Shown here: positions 1 to 10,933 of the stretch, in pieces
How the letters are laid out: the number at the start of each line of letters is the position of its first letter
Position numbering within the stretch: the stretch's first letter is position 1
Assembly (NCBI RefSeq): GCF_014174275.1
Contig: NZ_JABEQK010000003.1
Location: 248,001 to 312,000 of the forward strand
DNA from: Gluconacetobacter takamatsuzukensis
Lineage (GTDB): Bacteria > Pseudomonadota > Alphaproteobacteria > Acetobacterales > Acetobacteraceae
DNA: 64,000 nucleotides
Direction of reading: 5' to 3'
Notes under the pieces: model-generated
What the model was told of the DNA's origin: nothing
The model's database searches: none
The model's input: the letters and a program-made list of their open reading frames with translations, nothing else
Program-made: the position numbers and the translations under genes

Positions 1-582
1 ACGGGCCGCGATTCCCACGCCGGCACCACGCCCATGACCATGCGGGCCGACGCCCTGCTGGCGGCGGCGCGCATCATCGAGGCCGTCAGCGCCGTCGCCC
101 TGGCCCACGGGCCCAACGCGGTCGGCACGGTCGGACTGCTGGAAAACCGGCCCAACAGCCGCAACGTCGTCCCCGGCGAGGTCTTCTTCAGCATCGACCT
201 GCGCCACCCGGACGATGCGGTGGTCGCGGCAATGGAAGCCGACCTGCGCGCGCGGATCGAGCAGATCGTGACCGACGCCGGAATCGGGCTGGAGATGGCG
301 CGCGTGTGGGACTCGCCGGCCGTGCATTTCGATCCGGCCTGCATCGCATCGGTCCGCGCGGCGACCGATTCCTTCGGCTATCCGGCCCGCGACATCGTCT
401 CGGGCGCCGGGCACGATGCCGCCTACATGGCCCGCGTCGCCCCCACGACCATGGTCTTCGTCCCCTGCGCGGGCGGGCTGAGCCATAACGAGGCCGAAAG
501 CGCCGAGCCGGGCGACGTCGCCGCCGGCGCCAACGTGCTGCTGCGCGCGGTGCTGGACGCGGACATCAGGCTGGACGCCTGA
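1..582 (+). CDS. M20-family amidohydrolase (N-carbamoyl-L-amino acid hydrolase / beta-ureidopropionase type), 3' part
   Basis: The reading frame is open from base 1 and ends at a TGA at 580-582, so the gene starts before the window; about 193 C-terminal codons are visible. The first residues read GRDSHAGTTPM, a signature of the Zn-dependent hydantoinase/carbamoylase branch of peptidase family M20. Near the end, SGAGHDAAYMARVAPTTMVF and GGLSHNEAE match the conserved C-terminal metal-site region of that family. These enzymes hydrolyse N-carbamoyl amino acids to amino acid, CO2 and ammonia. The downstream omega-aminotransferase and NCS1 permease suggest the substrate is N-carbamoyl-beta-alanine from reductive pyrimidine breakdown; this is inference. 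Allantoate amidohydrolase is the main alternative. Confidence 0.85.
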   Translation, partial: TGRDSHAGTTPMTMRADALLAAARIIEAVSAVALAHGPNAVGTVGLLENRPNSRNVVPGEVFFSIDLRHPDDAVVAAMEADLRARIEQIVTDAGIGLEMARVWDSPAVHFDPACIASVRAATDSFGYPARDIVSGAGHDAAYMARVAPTTMVFVPCAGGLSHNEAESAEPGDVAAGANVLLRAVLDADIRLDA

Positions 583-729
583 CAGCCCGGCCGAAAAATC
601 GGCAGCCTGCCGGGCAAGAAATCATCTAGCCCGGCGGCGCGGCCTGTTCCATCCTCCGATGGTTGCGAAGCCGTCACGGTCATTCCCCACCGGGCGGGTC
701 CGCATGTTCGATCTCAGGAGCCTCGCGCG

Positions 730-2043
730 ATGTCGCCTACCAATCACGACGCGTTCTGGATGCCGTTCACGGCCAACCGGCAGTTCCGCCGGACGCCGCG
801 CATGCTGGTCGCGGCCGATGGCATGTATTACACGTCCGAGGACGGGCGGCAGGTCATGGACGGCTGCGCCGGCCTGTGGTGCGTGAATGCGGGCCATAAC
901 CGCCCCCGCATCACCCAGGCGGTACAGAAGGCGATCGCGACGCTGGATTTCGCCCCCACCTTCCAGATGGGCCACCCGCTGGCCTTCCAGGCCGCCGACC
1001 GCATCGCGGCCCTGGCGCCGGGCGACCTCAACCACGTCTTCTTCTGCAATTCCGGGTCCGAAGCCGCCGATACGGCGCTCAAGATCGCCATCGCCTACCA
1101 CCGCGTACGCGGCGAAGGCGCCCGCACCCGCCTGATCGGGCGCGAGCGCGGCTATCACGGCGTGGGCTTCGGCGGCATCTCGGTGGGCGGCATCTCCGGC
1201 AACCGCAAGCTGTACGGCACACTGCTGGCCGGGGTCGACCATCTGCCCCACACGTTGGACCTGGAACGCAACGCGTTCAGCAAGGGCCTGCCCCCCTATG
1301 GCGCGGAACTGGCCGACAATCTGGAACGGATCGTCGCCCTGCACGACCCGTCGACCATCGCCGCCGTGATGGTCGAGCCCATGGCGGGGTCGACCGGCGT
1401 GCTGCCGCCCCCCGTCGGCTACCTCAAGCGCCTGCGCGAGATCTGCGACAAATACGGCATCCTGCTGATCTTCGACGAGGTCATCACCGGTTTCGGCCGC
1501 ATGGGCGGCACGCCCTTCGCGTCCGAGAAATTCGGCGTCGTGCCCGATATCCTGACCTGTGCCAAGGGCATCACCAACGGCACCATCCCCATGGGCGCCG
1601 CCATCGCGCGCGACCATGTCTACGAAGCCTTCATGAACGGCCCCGAAGCCGGGATCGAACTGCCGCACGGCTACACCTATTCCGGCCACCCGGTCGCCTG
1701 CGCCGCGTCGCTCGCGACCCTCGACACCTACGCCGAGGAAAACCTGTTCGAGCGCGCGGGCGACATCGCCCCCTATTTCGAGGAAGCCGCCCACGCCCTG
1801 CGCGGCCTGCCCAACGTCATCGACATCCGCAATGTCGGCATGGTCGCGGGCATCGAACTCAGCCCCCGCCCCGGCGCACCGGGCGCCCGCGCCTACGAGA
1901 TCTTCGACCGCGCATTTCACAAGGGCGTGCTGATCCGCTACACCGGCGACGTGCTGGCCATCTCGCCGCCGCTGATCATCCAGAAATCGGAAATCGACCA
2001 GCTGTTCGGCACGCTCGCCGACATCCTCCGCACGGTCGATTAA
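730..2043 (+). CDS. Class III omega-aminotransferase (beta-alanine:pyruvate type)
   Basis: 437 residues, the normal size for class III PLP aminotransferases. The cofactor aspartate lies in FDEVITGFGR (Asp249) and the Schiff-base lysine in CAKGITNG (Lys279). The N-terminal FWMPFTANRQF and DGCAGLWCVNAGHN are typical of omega-amino acid:pyruvate transaminases, which move the amino group of beta-alanine or similar omega-amines to pyruvate. The gene sits 147 nt after the carbamoylase and 14 nt before a nucleobase-type permease, so a role in turning beta-alanine into malonate semialdehyde during pyrimidine use is likely. Start is the ATG at 730. The class is secure; the exact substrate is inferred from neighbours. 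Confidence 0.88.
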   Translation: MSPTNHDAFWMPFTANRQFRRTPRMLVAADGMYYTSEDGRQVMDGCAGLWCVNAGHNRPRITQAVQKAIATLDFAPTFQMGHPLAFQAADRIAALAPGDLNHVFFCNSGSEAADTALKIAIAYHRVRGEGARTRLIGRERGYHGVGFGGISVGGISGNRKLYGTLLAGVDHLPHTLDLERNAFSKGLPPYGAELADNLERIVALHDPSTIAAVMVEPMAGSTGVLPPPVGYLKRLREICDKYGILLIFDEVITGFGRMGGTPFASEKFGVVPDILTCAKGITNGTIPMGAAIARDHVYEAFMNGPEAGIELPHGYTYSGHPVACAASLATLDTYAEENLFERAGDIAPYFEEAAHALRGLPNVIDIRNVGMVAGIELSPRPGAPGARAYEIFDRAFHKGVLIRYTGDVLAISPPLIIQKSEIDQLFGTLADILRTVD

Positions 2044-2057
2044 GAGACCGGCCCAGC

Positions 2058-3506
2058 ATGGCAGACCCAACCCCCGCCGGATACGATCCAGGCCTGTACA
2101 ACGCGGACCTTGCCCCCGTCCCGCCCGCGCGGCGGGACTGGACATGGCTGAACATGGCCACGGTGTGGATGGGCATGGTCCACAATATCGTGGTCTACGA
2201 GGCCGCGGCGGGGCTGATGGCCCTGGGGTTCTCGGCGTGGGAATGCCTGGGCGTCGTGGCGGTCGCCTATATCGTCCTGTTCCTGGCCATGTGGTTCAAC
2301 GCACGGGCCGGGACGCGATACGGCATTCCGTTCTGCGTGCTGATCCGCTCCGCCTTCGGCCCGTCGGGCGCGCAGCTTCCGGTGCTGCTGCGCGGTTTCT
2401 GCGCCATCTTCTGGTTCTCGGTGCAATCCTATGCCGCCGCCCAGGCGGTCGATGCCATCCTCTCCACCCTCATCGGCGGCTGGGGCGGCCTGACCGCCTC
2501 GTTCCTGGGCATGCGGGTGCATATGTGGCTGGCCATGGCGTTGATCTGGGTGCTGCACGCCTGGATCGCCGGCCACGGCGTGCACCGTATCCGCAATTTC
2601 GAACTGGTCGCCGGCCCGCTGGTCATTGCCGTCGGGCTGCTGGCCACCATCTGGGCCCTGCGGGTCGGCCACGGGCCGGGTCCGCTGTTCGCCCAGCCCT
2701 CGCGCCTGCACGGCACCGCCTTCTGGTCCGCCTTCGCCATGGGCGTAACCGGTATGATCGGCATCTGGGCCACCTTCGCGGTCAACATTCCCGACCTGTC
2801 GCGCTTCGTCCGGTCCGAGCGCGACCAGGTGATCGGCCAGGCGATCGGCCTGCCTGTCACGGCGCTGGTCTTCACCCCCATGGGCATCATCACGACCTCG
2901 GCCACCATGATCCTGTTCGGCCGCCCGATATGGAACCCGGTCGAACTGCTGCTGACGCTCAATCATCCGGTCGTCACGGTGCTGGGCGGGGCGACGCTGG
3001 TGCTGGCCACCCTGTCGGTCAATGTCGTGGCCAACATCATGCCCGCCGCCTACGACTTGATGAACCTGATGCCGCGCCGGCTGAATTTCGACCGCGCCTC
3101 CTCCCTGGTCCTGGTGCTGGGCGTGTTCTTCATGCCGTGGCTGTGGTTCGACGACGCGGCGAGCATCTATCAGGTGCTCAACCTGGTCGGCGGCCTGCTG
3201 GGGCCCGTCACCGGGATCATGCTGGCCGATTTCTACCTGGTGCGCCGCCAGGTACTGGACGTGCCGTCCCTCTATCGCCGCGGCGGCCGCTACGATGGGC
3301 GCGACGGCTGGAACCCCCCGGCCCTGACGGCATTCGCCGCCGGCGGTGTGCTGGCCTCGGCCGGCCAGTTCCTGCCCGCGCTGGCCAGCCTGAGCGCACT
3401 CTCCTGGTTCGTCGGCGTCGCAGCCGGCGCCGGCGTCTATCTGGCGCTGTCCCCACGCCGGCCGAACCCGCAGGCAAGCGAGAGCATCTCCCCCTCCGGC
3501 GCGTGA
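2058..3506 (+). CDS. NCS1-family nucleobase/hydantoin:cation symporter
   Basis: 482 residues with about twelve hydrophobic segments. The N-terminal NADLAPVPPARRDWTWLNMATVWMG and the internal VNIPDLSRFVRSERDQVIGQ and GIMLADFYLVRRQ are hallmarks of nucleobase:cation symporter-1 proteins (uracil, allantoin, hydantoin, cytosine permeases). It acts in the inner membrane to import a nitrogen-rich ring compound. It begins 14 nt after the aminotransferase stop, so the two genes and the carbamoylase probably form one operon for uptake and breakdown of uracil, thymine or hydantoins. The substrate cannot be read from sequence alone. Confidence 0.9.
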   Translation: MADPTPAGYDPGLYNADLAPVPPARRDWTWLNMATVWMGMVHNIVVYEAAAGLMALGFSAWECLGVVAVAYIVLFLAMWFNARAGTRYGIPFCVLIRSAFGPSGAQLPVLLRGFCAIFWFSVQSYAAAQAVDAILSTLIGGWGGLTASFLGMRVHMWLAMALIWVLHAWIAGHGVHRIRNFELVAGPLVIAVGLLATIWALRVGHGPGPLFAQPSRLHGTAFWSAFAMGVTGMIGIWATFAVNIPDLSRFVRSERDQVIGQAIGLPVTALVFTPMGIITTSATMILFGRPIWNPVELLLTLNHPVVTVLGGATLVLATLSVNVVANIMPAAYDLMNLMPRRLNFDRASSLVLVLGVFFMPWLWFDDAASIYQVLNLVGGLLGPVTGIMLADFYLVRRQVLDVPSLYRRGGRYDGRDGWNPPALTAFAAGGVLASAGQFLPALASLSALSWFVGVAAGAGVYLALSPRRPNPQASESISPSGA

Positions 3507-3521
3507 CCCGTCCTCCCCGCC

Positions 3522-4337
3522 TCAGGGCGGGTAGGACGCTTCCCGGATCGCGCGCCCGGGCTCGAAATGCCCGATCCGGCAGCTATGGTCCTGCAATTCC
3601 TCGCCCGAGGCCCGGTCGCCCGACACGGGCTTCACCCTGTCGTCCAGCAGGATGAAGCCGGGGCGCCCGCCGGGCCAGATCGTGCCCACCACCACCAGCG
3701 TATGTGCCCCCATCTCCCGCGCCGGATCGGCCAGCGACGCCGCCAGCCGCCGGAACGGATAGGCGCCATCCAGGTCCTTGCCATCGATGCGGGTGGCCCG
3801 GTAGCGATGGCCCGCCAGATCCAGCGGCGTCCAGCCGGCACCAATCTGCGGGCGCGCCCAATGCAGCGCCACGCGGATTTCGGGCGCCAGGCAATCGACG
3901 TGAATATGCAGTTGGTTCTGCGAGCGCCCATATTGCGAATTGATGGCCAGGGCCATCGTCTCGCGCGGCATGGTATGGCCCAGCCGCGCCAGCGCGCGGT
4001 CGACCTGGTGCCACGCCGCGCCAAAATAATCCGGCGCACCGGCGCGCAGCAGCGACGGGTCTTCCATGCCCACGACCCGGTCGGTCGGAATCACCAGATA
4101 TTGCGCAACCCCGTCCCGATCCTTCAGCACCGCATAGCCACGGGCCGGATCGACCGCGTCGCAGGGCGCGGGCGAATTCTCGCCAAGCTGGTTGGGCACG
4201 CAGCGCCCATGCACGATGTTCCACAATACGTTCGGATCGCGATCGTGCCGCGGCGGCCCGCTGGCCCGGGCCGTCGCAAACAGCACACCCGCCGCAACGG
4301 CAGGGAAAACAAGGCACGCCAGCACACGATGCCTCAT
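3522..4337 (-). CDS. cdh: CDP-diacylglycerol pyrophosphatase
   Basis: 271 residues with an N-terminal hydrophobic segment (LACLVFPAVAAGVLFATA) that is a signal peptide or anchor. The mature part has LWNIVHGRCVPNQ, GYAVLKDRDGVAQYLVIPTDRVVGMEDP and the histidine motif NQLHIHVDCL, all typical of the Cdh family (a HIT-like hydrolase fold). Cdh splits CDP-diacylglycerol into CMP and phosphatidate at the membrane. Its ATG overlaps the stop codon of the upstream ppx gene by four bases (ATGA), so it is the last gene of a minus-strand hdaA-ppk-ppx-cdh run. It ends 15 bp from the convergent permease gene. Confidence 0.85.
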   Translation of the reverse strand: MRHRVLACLVFPAVAAGVLFATARASGPPRHDRDPNVLWNIVHGRCVPNQLGENSPAPCDAVDPARGYAVLKDRDGVAQYLVIPTDRVVGMEDPSLLRAGAPDYFGAAWHQVDRALARLGHTMPRETMALAINSQYGRSQNQLHIHVDCLAPEIRVALHWARPQIGAGWTPLDLAGHRYRATRIDGKDLDGAYPFRRLAASLADPAREMGAHTLVVVGTIWPGGRPGFILLDDRVKPVSGDRASGEELQDHSCRIGHFEPGRAIREASYPP

Positions 4338-5836
4338 GCCGTACCGGCCTCCTCGATGCGGGCGGGCAGCGCCAGCGCCTCGGCCAGCCGGTCCAGCCGC
4401 CGCCGCACGCTCTCGCCGCGCACCACGCCCCGCCCCCGGGCCAGATGCAGCGTAACCTCATCGGCCGACAGCTTGACCCATGTCCCGTCGAGCAACTCTT
4501 CGGTGCTGCCGCAGACCGTATAGGCCAGGCGCAGCACCAGCCCCAGCACCAGCGCCCGCTGGAAATCCTCGGCCGTCAGCAGCAGGCGCGAGGGCTGGAG
4601 GAAATCGTGCCCCAGTTCGGCCTCGTAGCGCACCGCCAGCGTCAGCGCGACGAAGGCCCGCGCCTGATGGTCGAACCCCACGCCCTGCATCCGCAGCACG
4701 CGCAGATAGGTCTGCTCGGCCCGATATTCCGGATGATCGTAGGACCCGATATCGGACAGCAGGCAGGCGGCGCGGCGCAGGCGACGCTGGGGCGTGCTCT
4801 CGCCGGCAAACAGCGGCGCGGTCCAGTTCATCAGCTGGTCCGGCAGGGTCTCGCTCCGCCCCAGCCGCCGGCACATTTCCCGCGCTACCGCCTCCTGCGG
4901 GTCCAGTGCGGCGACCGACGCCGCGACCCGGCGCATGTACCACCCCTCGCGCAGCCCATCGACACAGAAGATCACGCTGGACGGTTGCAGCCGCCGCAGC
5001 AGCCGGCGCAACACGATGGCGGCGAAGGGCGCATCCTCCAGCCGCTTGCGCGGCGCGCCGGGCACGCGCTCCAGCACGCGGCGCGGCGTGTTGACGACCC
5101 AGTCGGTCATGTCCCGCGCGCCCTCGCCCGACAGGGTAAAGAGATGCACGATATTCAGCGGATAATTGGTCCGGGCAATCTGCAGGCGCGCCAGCGCGCG
5201 AAAGGCCCCGCCGACCAGATAGAGCGGTCGGCCCACCACATCGTCCAGCCACCCGACCTGCGCGATGTCGGCGTCGGCAATGGCCCGCGCCTTCTGCGGG
5301 TCCCCCTCGGCCCGGTCGTTCAGCCGGATCACCCCCAGCCGAAGGGTGCAGGCATCCAGCTTGCGCCCGGCCGACAGGCGGATCAGCTCCAGCGACCCGC
5401 CGCCGATATCGGCCACCAGCCCATCGGCCTCGGGCAGGCCGCACAGCACGCCGGTCGCCGAATAATCGGCCTCTTCCTCGCCCGAGAGAATGCGGATGGG
5501 CACGCCAGGCATGCGCGCCCGCAGGGCGGCAACGAATTCCGACCCGTTGCTCGCATCGCGCACGGCGGCGGTGGCCAGGATCTCGAACGGGTCGGCGTCC
5601 ATGCCCCGGGCAATGGCATGGAACCGGTCCATGACCTGCATCGCCAGGCCCACGCCTTCCTCGTTCAGCCGCCCGGTGGCATTCAGCCCCCGCCCCAGGC
5701 GCAGCACCGCCTTTTCATTGAAGATCGGAATCGGATTCCGCGAAATACCGTCGAACACGACCAGCCGGACAGAGTTCGACCCCAGGTCGACCACGGCCGA
5801 GCGGCGATGCGGAACCCGGATCATCGGGCCCGGCAC
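4334..5836 (-). CDS. ppx: Ppx/GppA-family exopolyphosphatase
   Basis: 500 residues. The start VVDLGSNSVRLVVFDG is the phosphate-1 loop of the ASKHA fold, followed by ATAAVRDASNGSEFV, ILSGEEEADYSATGV and VADIGGGSLELIRL, the standard Ppx/GppA motifs. The C-terminal half is helical as in exopolyphosphatases. The enzyme releases phosphate from polyphosphate or from pppGpp. It lies 54 nt after ppk and overlaps cdh by four bases, so polyphosphate making and breaking are linked here. The start is GTG at 5836 or ATG at 5824; neither has a strong ribosome site. Ppx versus GppA activity cannot be separated by eye, but ppk linkage favours Ppx. Confidence 0.9.
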   Translation of the reverse strand: MPGPMIRVPHRRSAVVDLGSNSVRLVVFDGISRNPIPIFNEKAVLRLGRGLNATGRLNEEGVGLAMQVMDRFHAIARGMDADPFEILATAAVRDASNGSEFVAALRARMPGVPIRILSGEEEADYSATGVLCGLPEADGLVADIGGGSLELIRLSAGRKLDACTLRLGVIRLNDRAEGDPQKARAIADADIAQVGWLDDVVGRPLYLVGGAFRALARLQIARTNYPLNIVHLFTLSGEGARDMTDWVVNTPRRVLERVPGAPRKRLEDAPFAAIVLRRLLRRLQPSSVIFCVDGLREGWYMRRVAASVAALDPQEAVAREMCRRLGRSETLPDQLMNWTAPLFAGESTPQRRLRRAACLLSDIGSYDHPEYRAEQTYLRVLRMQGVGFDHQARAFVALTLAVRYEAELGHDFLQPSRLLLTAEDFQRALVLGLVLRLAYTVCGSTEELLDGTWVKLSADEVTLHLARGRGVVRGESVRRRLDRLAEALALPARIEEAGTA

Positions 5837-5890
5837 ATGCGGGCTGCGACAGGCGAAAGCTGCGTCATGCTGAAACCTTCACTGAAACCC

Positions 5891-8167
5891 TCAATCATCG
5901 AGAATCCGGTCCTGATGCCGCGGCAACGGCGTGCTGACCCGAACGGCGCTGTCCTGCACGGCACTCCCCCGCCCCGAAAGCGAAGGATTGGTCATGAAAT
6001 AATCATGGGCCGAAAATGGCCTGGCACCGGGCTCGAGCCGCCGCCACACACCGTTCTGCTGCAAGATCCAGGACTGCAGGTTGTCCTTCAGGTCCGTGAC
6101 CATGATCTGGTCCAGGACCTGCGCATGCACCGTAGGGTCGCGCATCGGTACCATGCTTTCCACCCGCCAGTCCATGTTCCGCACCATCCAGTCGGCCGAG
6201 GAAATATAGACTTTCGCATAGCGCGACGGCAGCCGGTGCCCGTCGCCGAAGGCGAAGATCCGCGCGTGTTCCAGAAAGCGCCCCACGATGGACTTGACGC
6301 GGATATTCTCCGACAGTCCCGCCACCCCCGGCCGCAGGCAGCAGATGCCCCGCACCACGGCCATGATCCGCACCCCGGCGCACGATGCGCGATAGAGGCG
6401 GTCGATCAGGTCCGGGTCGACCAGCGAATTCATCTTCAGCCAGATCTGCCCCGGCCGCCCGGCCCGCACATGCTCGATCTCGGCCTGGATCAGCTCTTCC
6501 AGCGTGCGGCGGATCGTCACGGGCGAGAAGGCGATGGCCTCCATCCGCGCCGGCATGGCATAGCCGGTCATGTAGTTGAACAGCCGCGCCGAATCCCGCG
6601 CCAGTTCCGGGTCGCAGGTAAAGAAGGACAGGTCGGTATAGATCCGCGCCGTGATCGGGTGATAATTCCCGGTCCCGAAATGGGCGTAGGACCGCAGCGT
6701 CCCCCCTTCGCGCCGCACGACCAGGCTGAGCTTGGCATGGGTCTTGAGGTCGGCGAAGCCGAACACGACCTGCGCGCCCGCGGCCTCCAGCGCCCGCGCC
6801 AGACGGATATTGGCTTCCTCGTCGAACCGGGCACGCAATTCCACCATCGCGGTGACCGATTTCCCGGCCTCGGCCGCCTCGATCAGCGCCTTGACGATGG
6901 GGCTGTCGCGCGAGGTCCGGTACAGCGTCTGCTTGATCGCGACCACCGCCGGGTCCTGGGCGGCCTGGCGCAGAAACTGCACCACCACGTCGAAACTCTC
7001 GAACGGATGATGGACGATCATGTCCTTGGCGCGGATGGCGGCGAAGCAGTCGCCCCCGAAATCGATCACCCGCTCGGGAAAGCGCGGCGTATAGGGCGGA
7101 AACAGCAATTCGGGCCGGTCGTCCACGATCAGCTGCTTCAGGTCCACCACGCCAATCAGCCCGGGCTGGATCTCGATCTCGTCGGGCGGCACGTTCAGGT
7201 CGTTGGCCACCGCCTGCCCCAGGTCGGGCGGCATGCGCGAATCGATATCCAGATGGATCACCACCCCACGCCGCCGCCGCTTCAGCGCGCTCTCGTAGGA
7301 GCGGACCAGATCCTCGGCCTCGTCCTCGAACTCCACGTCGGTATCGCGGATCACCCGCAGCACGCCCCAGTCGCCCGCCATCATGCCGGGGAACAGCCGG
7401 TCGATGCACAGCGCGATCATGTTTTCCAGCATGATGAACCGCGCGACGCCGGGCGGCGACAGGCTGGCCGGCAGCCGGATGAACCGGTCGATCTGCGCCG
7501 GCAGCAGGATCATGGCGCTCATGACGAAGCGCCCGGTCTCCATGCTCATCAGCCGCAGCGACAGGGCCAGCCCCATATGCGGGATGAACGGCAACGGGTG
7601 CGCCGGGTCGATCGCCAGCGGCGTCAGGACGGGAAAAACCCGGTCCATGAAGCACCCGTCCAGCCATTCGCGGTCGGCCTCGGTGATATGGTCCAGCCCG
7701 CAGACCACGATCCCGGCTTCGGCCAGCAGGCCGCGCAGATCCTTCCAGATCCGCTGCTGCTCGCGCAGCAGCCGGGCGGTGCGGGTACGCACGGCGGCAA
7801 GCTGCTGCGCCGGGGTCAGCCCGTCGGGCGACATGCTCAGCAGCCCCTCGCGCACCTGCCCCACCAGGCCCGCGACACGGACCGAGTAGAATTCGTCCAG
7901 GTTCCCGGCGCTGATCGACAGGAAACGCAGCCGTTCCAGCAGCGGATTGCGCGGATTATCCGCCTCCTCCACCACGCGCTGGTTGAAATCGAGCCAGGAG
8001 AGTTCGCGGTTGATGAACCGGGCGGGCGAATGCATGTCCACCGCCGGCGGCGGGGGGGTCTGCTCGGGTGGCGCCAGCCGCCGCCGTGTCGCGGCCACGC
8101 CGGTGCGCTTGCCGGCCGTCCGTCCGGATGTCCGGCGCGCGGGCGTTTTCCCCGTCGGTCTGGTCAA
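5891..8167 (-). CDS. ppk: Polyphosphate kinase 1
   Basis: About 758 residues. [19 protein letters not shown] is the PPK1 N-terminal signature; [18 protein letters not shown] and [20 protein letters not shown] carry the catalytic region with the phospho-accepting histidine. PPK1 reversibly makes polyphosphate from ATP. The frame runs back to a TTG at 8185, but the TTG at 8167 has AGGAG at good spacing and is preferred; the first ~50 residues are basic and poorly conserved. It sits 86 nt downstream of hdaA and upstream of ppx and cdh. The hdaA-ppk pairing is common in alphaproteobacteria. Confidence 0.93.
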   Translation of the reverse strand: MTRPTGKTPARRTSGRTAGKRTGVAATRRRLAPPEQTPPPPAVDMHSPARFINRELSWLDFNQRVVEEADNPRNPLLERLRFLSISAGNLDEFYSVRVAGLVGQVREGLLSMSPDGLTPAQQLAAVRTRTARLLREQQRIWKDLRGLLAEAGIVVCGLDHITEADREWLDGCFMDRVFPVLTPLAIDPAHPLPFIPHMGLALSLRLMSMETGRFVMSAMILLPAQIDRFIRLPASLSPPGVARFIMLENMIALCIDRLFPGMMAGDWGVLRVIRDTDVEFEDEAEDLVRSYESALKRRRRGVVIHLDIDSRMPPDLGQAVANDLNVPPDEIEIQPGLIGVVDLKQLIVDDRPELLFPPYTPRFPERVIDFGGDCFAAIRAKDMIVHHPFESFDVVVQFLRQAAQDPAVVAIKQTLYRTSRDSPIVKALIEAAEAGKSVTAMVELRARFDEEANIRLARALEAAGAQVVFGFADLKTHAKLSLVVRREGGTLRSYAHFGTGNYHPITARIYTDLSFFTCDPELARDSARLFNYMTGYAMPARMEAIAFSPVTIRRTLEELIQAEIEHVRAGRPGQIWLKMNSLVDPDLIDRLYRASCAGVRIMAVVRGICCLRPGVAGLSENIRVKSIVGRFLEHARIFAFGDGHRLPSRYAKVYISSADWMVRNMDWRVESMVPMRDPTVHAQVLDQIMVTDLKDNLQSWILQQNGVWRRLEPGARPFSAHDYFMTNPSLSGRGSAVQDSAVRVSTPLPRHQDRILDD

Positions 8168-8253
8168 TCCAATCTCCTGCCACAAATCCGCCTTCGTTTC
8201 GCCAAGCTAGGCGGAACGGCCCGCAATGCCAACGCAGTGGCGTATGAACTTTC

Positions 8254-9027
8254 CTAGCGCGCCGGCAGGTCCGCCATCCGGTCGGCGGGTACCTCCTCAT
8301 GGTCCAGCAGGTCATGCAGTGCCGACACCGCCAGCGCCCGGGTCACGCGCCGCCCGGCCGCCAGCCCGGCCTGGTCCAGCCGGATCGCGGCATCGCGAAT
8401 GGCCGAGGCGGTGCGCGGCAGGCGGCGCAGCAGCCATTCGGTCACCGGCTGGCTGACCACGATCTGCCGGTCCGCCAGATGGCGCAGTAGCAGGATGCGC
8501 AGCAGCGCATCCTCGGGCTGGCGCAGTTCGATCGCCATCGTCGCGCGCAGCCGGCTGGCCAGGTCCGGCAGGGCCACCGGCCAGCGCGCGGGCGGCAGGC
8601 GGGCGGCCATCACCAGCGCGATCCGCTGCTCACGCGCCGCGTTCAGCAGATGCAGGATCGCCTGCTGGTCCTCCGCGCGGTCAGCATCGTCCACCGCCAC
8701 GGCCCGGAACGTCTCCGCCGGCCCGTCGCGCAATGCGCCCAGCGTCGCACCCGTCACCTCGGCGCCGCGCAGCAGCACGGCGCCCTGCTCCTGCGCCCAG
8801 ATCTCCAGCAGGTGGGTCTTGCCGGCGCCGGCCGGGCCCCACAGCGCCATCCGGTGCTCGGGCCATGGGTTCGCCCCCAGCAGCCAGGCCCGCGCCGCCC
8901 CGTTCGACCCGGCCGCGACGAAATCGGCCCGGGCGAAGCGACTGCGATGCCCAAAGGGCAACGCAAGCTGGTCCGCCCCGCCCATCGACGCCTGTTCGCC
9001 CGGATTCTGCACCGCCTGTTCAACCAC
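8254..9027 (-). CDS. hdaA: DnaA-related regulator HdaA (regulatory inactivation of DnaA)
   Basis: 257 residues, about the size of a DnaA AAA+ core alone. Near the N-terminus ADQLALPF is a QL-x-LPF motif of the type Hda proteins use to bind the DNA polymerase sliding clamp. A P-loop is visible ([16 protein letters not shown]), followed by [11 protein letters not shown] and a lid region ending with [18 protein letters not shown]. Hda proteins stimulate ATP hydrolysis by DnaA after initiation. The frame starts at a GTG (9027); the ATG at 8985 just before the clamp motif is the alternative. It is divergent from purM and leads the ppk operon. Confidence 0.87.
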   Translation of the reverse strand: MVEQAVQNPGEQASMGGADQLALPFGHRSRFARADFVAAGSNGAARAWLLGANPWPEHRMALWGPAGAGKTHLLEIWAQEQGAVLLRGAEVTGATLGALRDGPAETFRAVAVDDADRAEDQQAILHLLNAAREQRIALVMAARLPPARWPVALPDLASRLRATMAIELRQPEDALLRILLLRHLADRQIVVSQPVTEWLLRRLPRTASAIRDAAIRLDQAGLAAGRRVTRALAVSALHDLLDHEEVPADRMADLPAR

Positions 9028-9155
9028 TGCTTTGCGTGCCGCCTTCGCCTGCCGTAAAGGAACCCAGAGCGTTTACCCTACCTCGCCCCATTCTTCGACC
9101 CCCGCCGTTGCGGCAGGAAGACGGAAGGGGCGCGGCGACGACGAAGGCCCGACAC

Positions 9156-10247
9156 ATGACCTCCGCCCCCTCTTCTTCCTCGGCCCCGCCCGCCGCCGGC
9201 GCCACCTACCGCGACGCAGGCGTGGACATCGAAGCCGGCGACGCGCTGGTCGATGCCATCAAGCCGGCGGCGAAGGCGACGGACCGCCCCGGCACCATGG
9301 GGGGCCTGGGCGGATTCGGTGCCCTGTTCGACCTGAAGGCCGCGGGTTTCACCGATCCGGTCCTCGTCTCCTGCACCGACGGCGTCGGCACCAAGCTGAT
9401 GATTGCCATCGAAAGCGGCCTGCACGAAACCGTCGGCATCGACCTGGTGGCGATGTGCGTGAACGACCTGGTGGTCCAGGGCGCCGAGCCCCTGTTCTTC
9501 CTCGATTATTTCGCCACCGGCCGGCTGGCGGTCGAAGACGCGGCCAAGGTGGTGCGCGGCATAGCCCAGGGCTGCGCCGAGTCGGGCTGCGCGCTGGTGG
9601 GCGGCGAAACCGCCGAGATGCCGGGCATGTATGCCCCCGGCCATTACGACCTCGCCGGCTTCTCGGTCGGCGCGGCCGAGCGTTCGGCGCTGCTGCCCGC
9701 CGGAATTGCCGCCGGCGACACGCTGATCGGGCTCTCGGCCAGCGGCGTGCATTCCAACGGCTTCTCGCTGGTCCGCTCCATCGTCACGCGCAGCGGGCTG
9801 GACTGGAACGCCCCCTGCCCCTTCGCCGAGGGCCAGACCCTGGCCCAGGCGCTGATGACGCCCACGCGCCTGTACGTAAGGCAGGTGCTGGACCTGCACC
9901 GGCAGGGGCTGATCCAGGGCGCCGCGCACATCACCGGCGGCGGCCTGCCGGGCAACCTGCCGCGCGTGCTGCCGGCGGGGCTGACGGCGGTGATCGACGG
10001 CGCTGCGTGGCAGATCCCCCCGGTCTTCCGCTGGCTGGCGCAAACCGGGCAGGTCGATGCCGACGAGATGCTGAAAGTCTTCAATTGCGGCATCGGCATG
10101 GTCCTGGTCGCCCGCGACGCCGACGCGGCACTGGCCGCCCTGCGCGCGGCGGGCGAGACCCCGGTCGTGATCGGCCGGCTGGAAGCCTCGACCGCCGGCA
10201 CCCCGGCCGGCCTGCGCTTCACCACCCGCCCCGACTTCGCCGGCTGA
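9156..10247 (+). CDS. purM: Phosphoribosylformylglycinamidine cyclo-ligase (AIR synthetase)
   Basis: 363 residues from the ATG at 9156. [20 protein letters not shown], the glycine-rich [25 protein letters not shown] and [11 protein letters not shown] are classic PurM signatures. The enzyme makes aminoimidazole ribotide from FGAM and ATP, step five of purine synthesis, in the cytoplasm. The frame is open upstream, but the extra residues are low-complexity and lie over the divergent hdaA region, so the ATG is chosen. purN follows after six bases, giving a purMN operon. Confidence 0.95.
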   Translation: MTSAPSSSSAPPAAGATYRDAGVDIEAGDALVDAIKPAAKATDRPGTMGGLGGFGALFDLKAAGFTDPVLVSCTDGVGTKLMIAIESGLHETVGIDLVAMCVNDLVVQGAEPLFFLDYFATGRLAVEDAAKVVRGIAQGCAESGCALVGGETAEMPGMYAPGHYDLAGFSVGAAERSALLPAGIAAGDTLIGLSASGVHSNGFSLVRSIVTRSGLDWNAPCPFAEGQTLAQALMTPTRLYVRQVLDLHRQGLIQGAAHITGGGLPGNLPRVLPAGLTAVIDGAAWQIPPVFRWLAQTGQVDADEMLKVFNCGIGMVLVARDADAALAALRAAGETPVVIGRLEASTAGTPAGLRFTTRPDFAG

Positions 10248-10253
10248 ACCTCG

Positions 10254-10892
<639 letters not shown>

Positions 10893-10901
10893 CCAGCCGA
10901 T

Positions 10902-10925
10902 GGCGGGCACCCCAGGGTGCCCGCC
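10902..10925. terminator. Hairpin between convergent purN and ndk
   Basis: Perfect inverted repeat, arms GGCGGGCACC and GGTGCCCGCC around CCAG, in the 41-bp gap between the two stops. No run of T follows on either strand, so it is a terminator by position and stem strength only. Confidence 0.55.
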
Positions 10926-10933
10926 CCTGCCGA

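Noticed and set aside
4445..8257. 1270-codon plus-strand open frame
   Set aside because: It lies antisense to ppx and ppk; its sequence is rich in R, P, Q, H and G with no domain, as expected for a GC-rich shadow frame.
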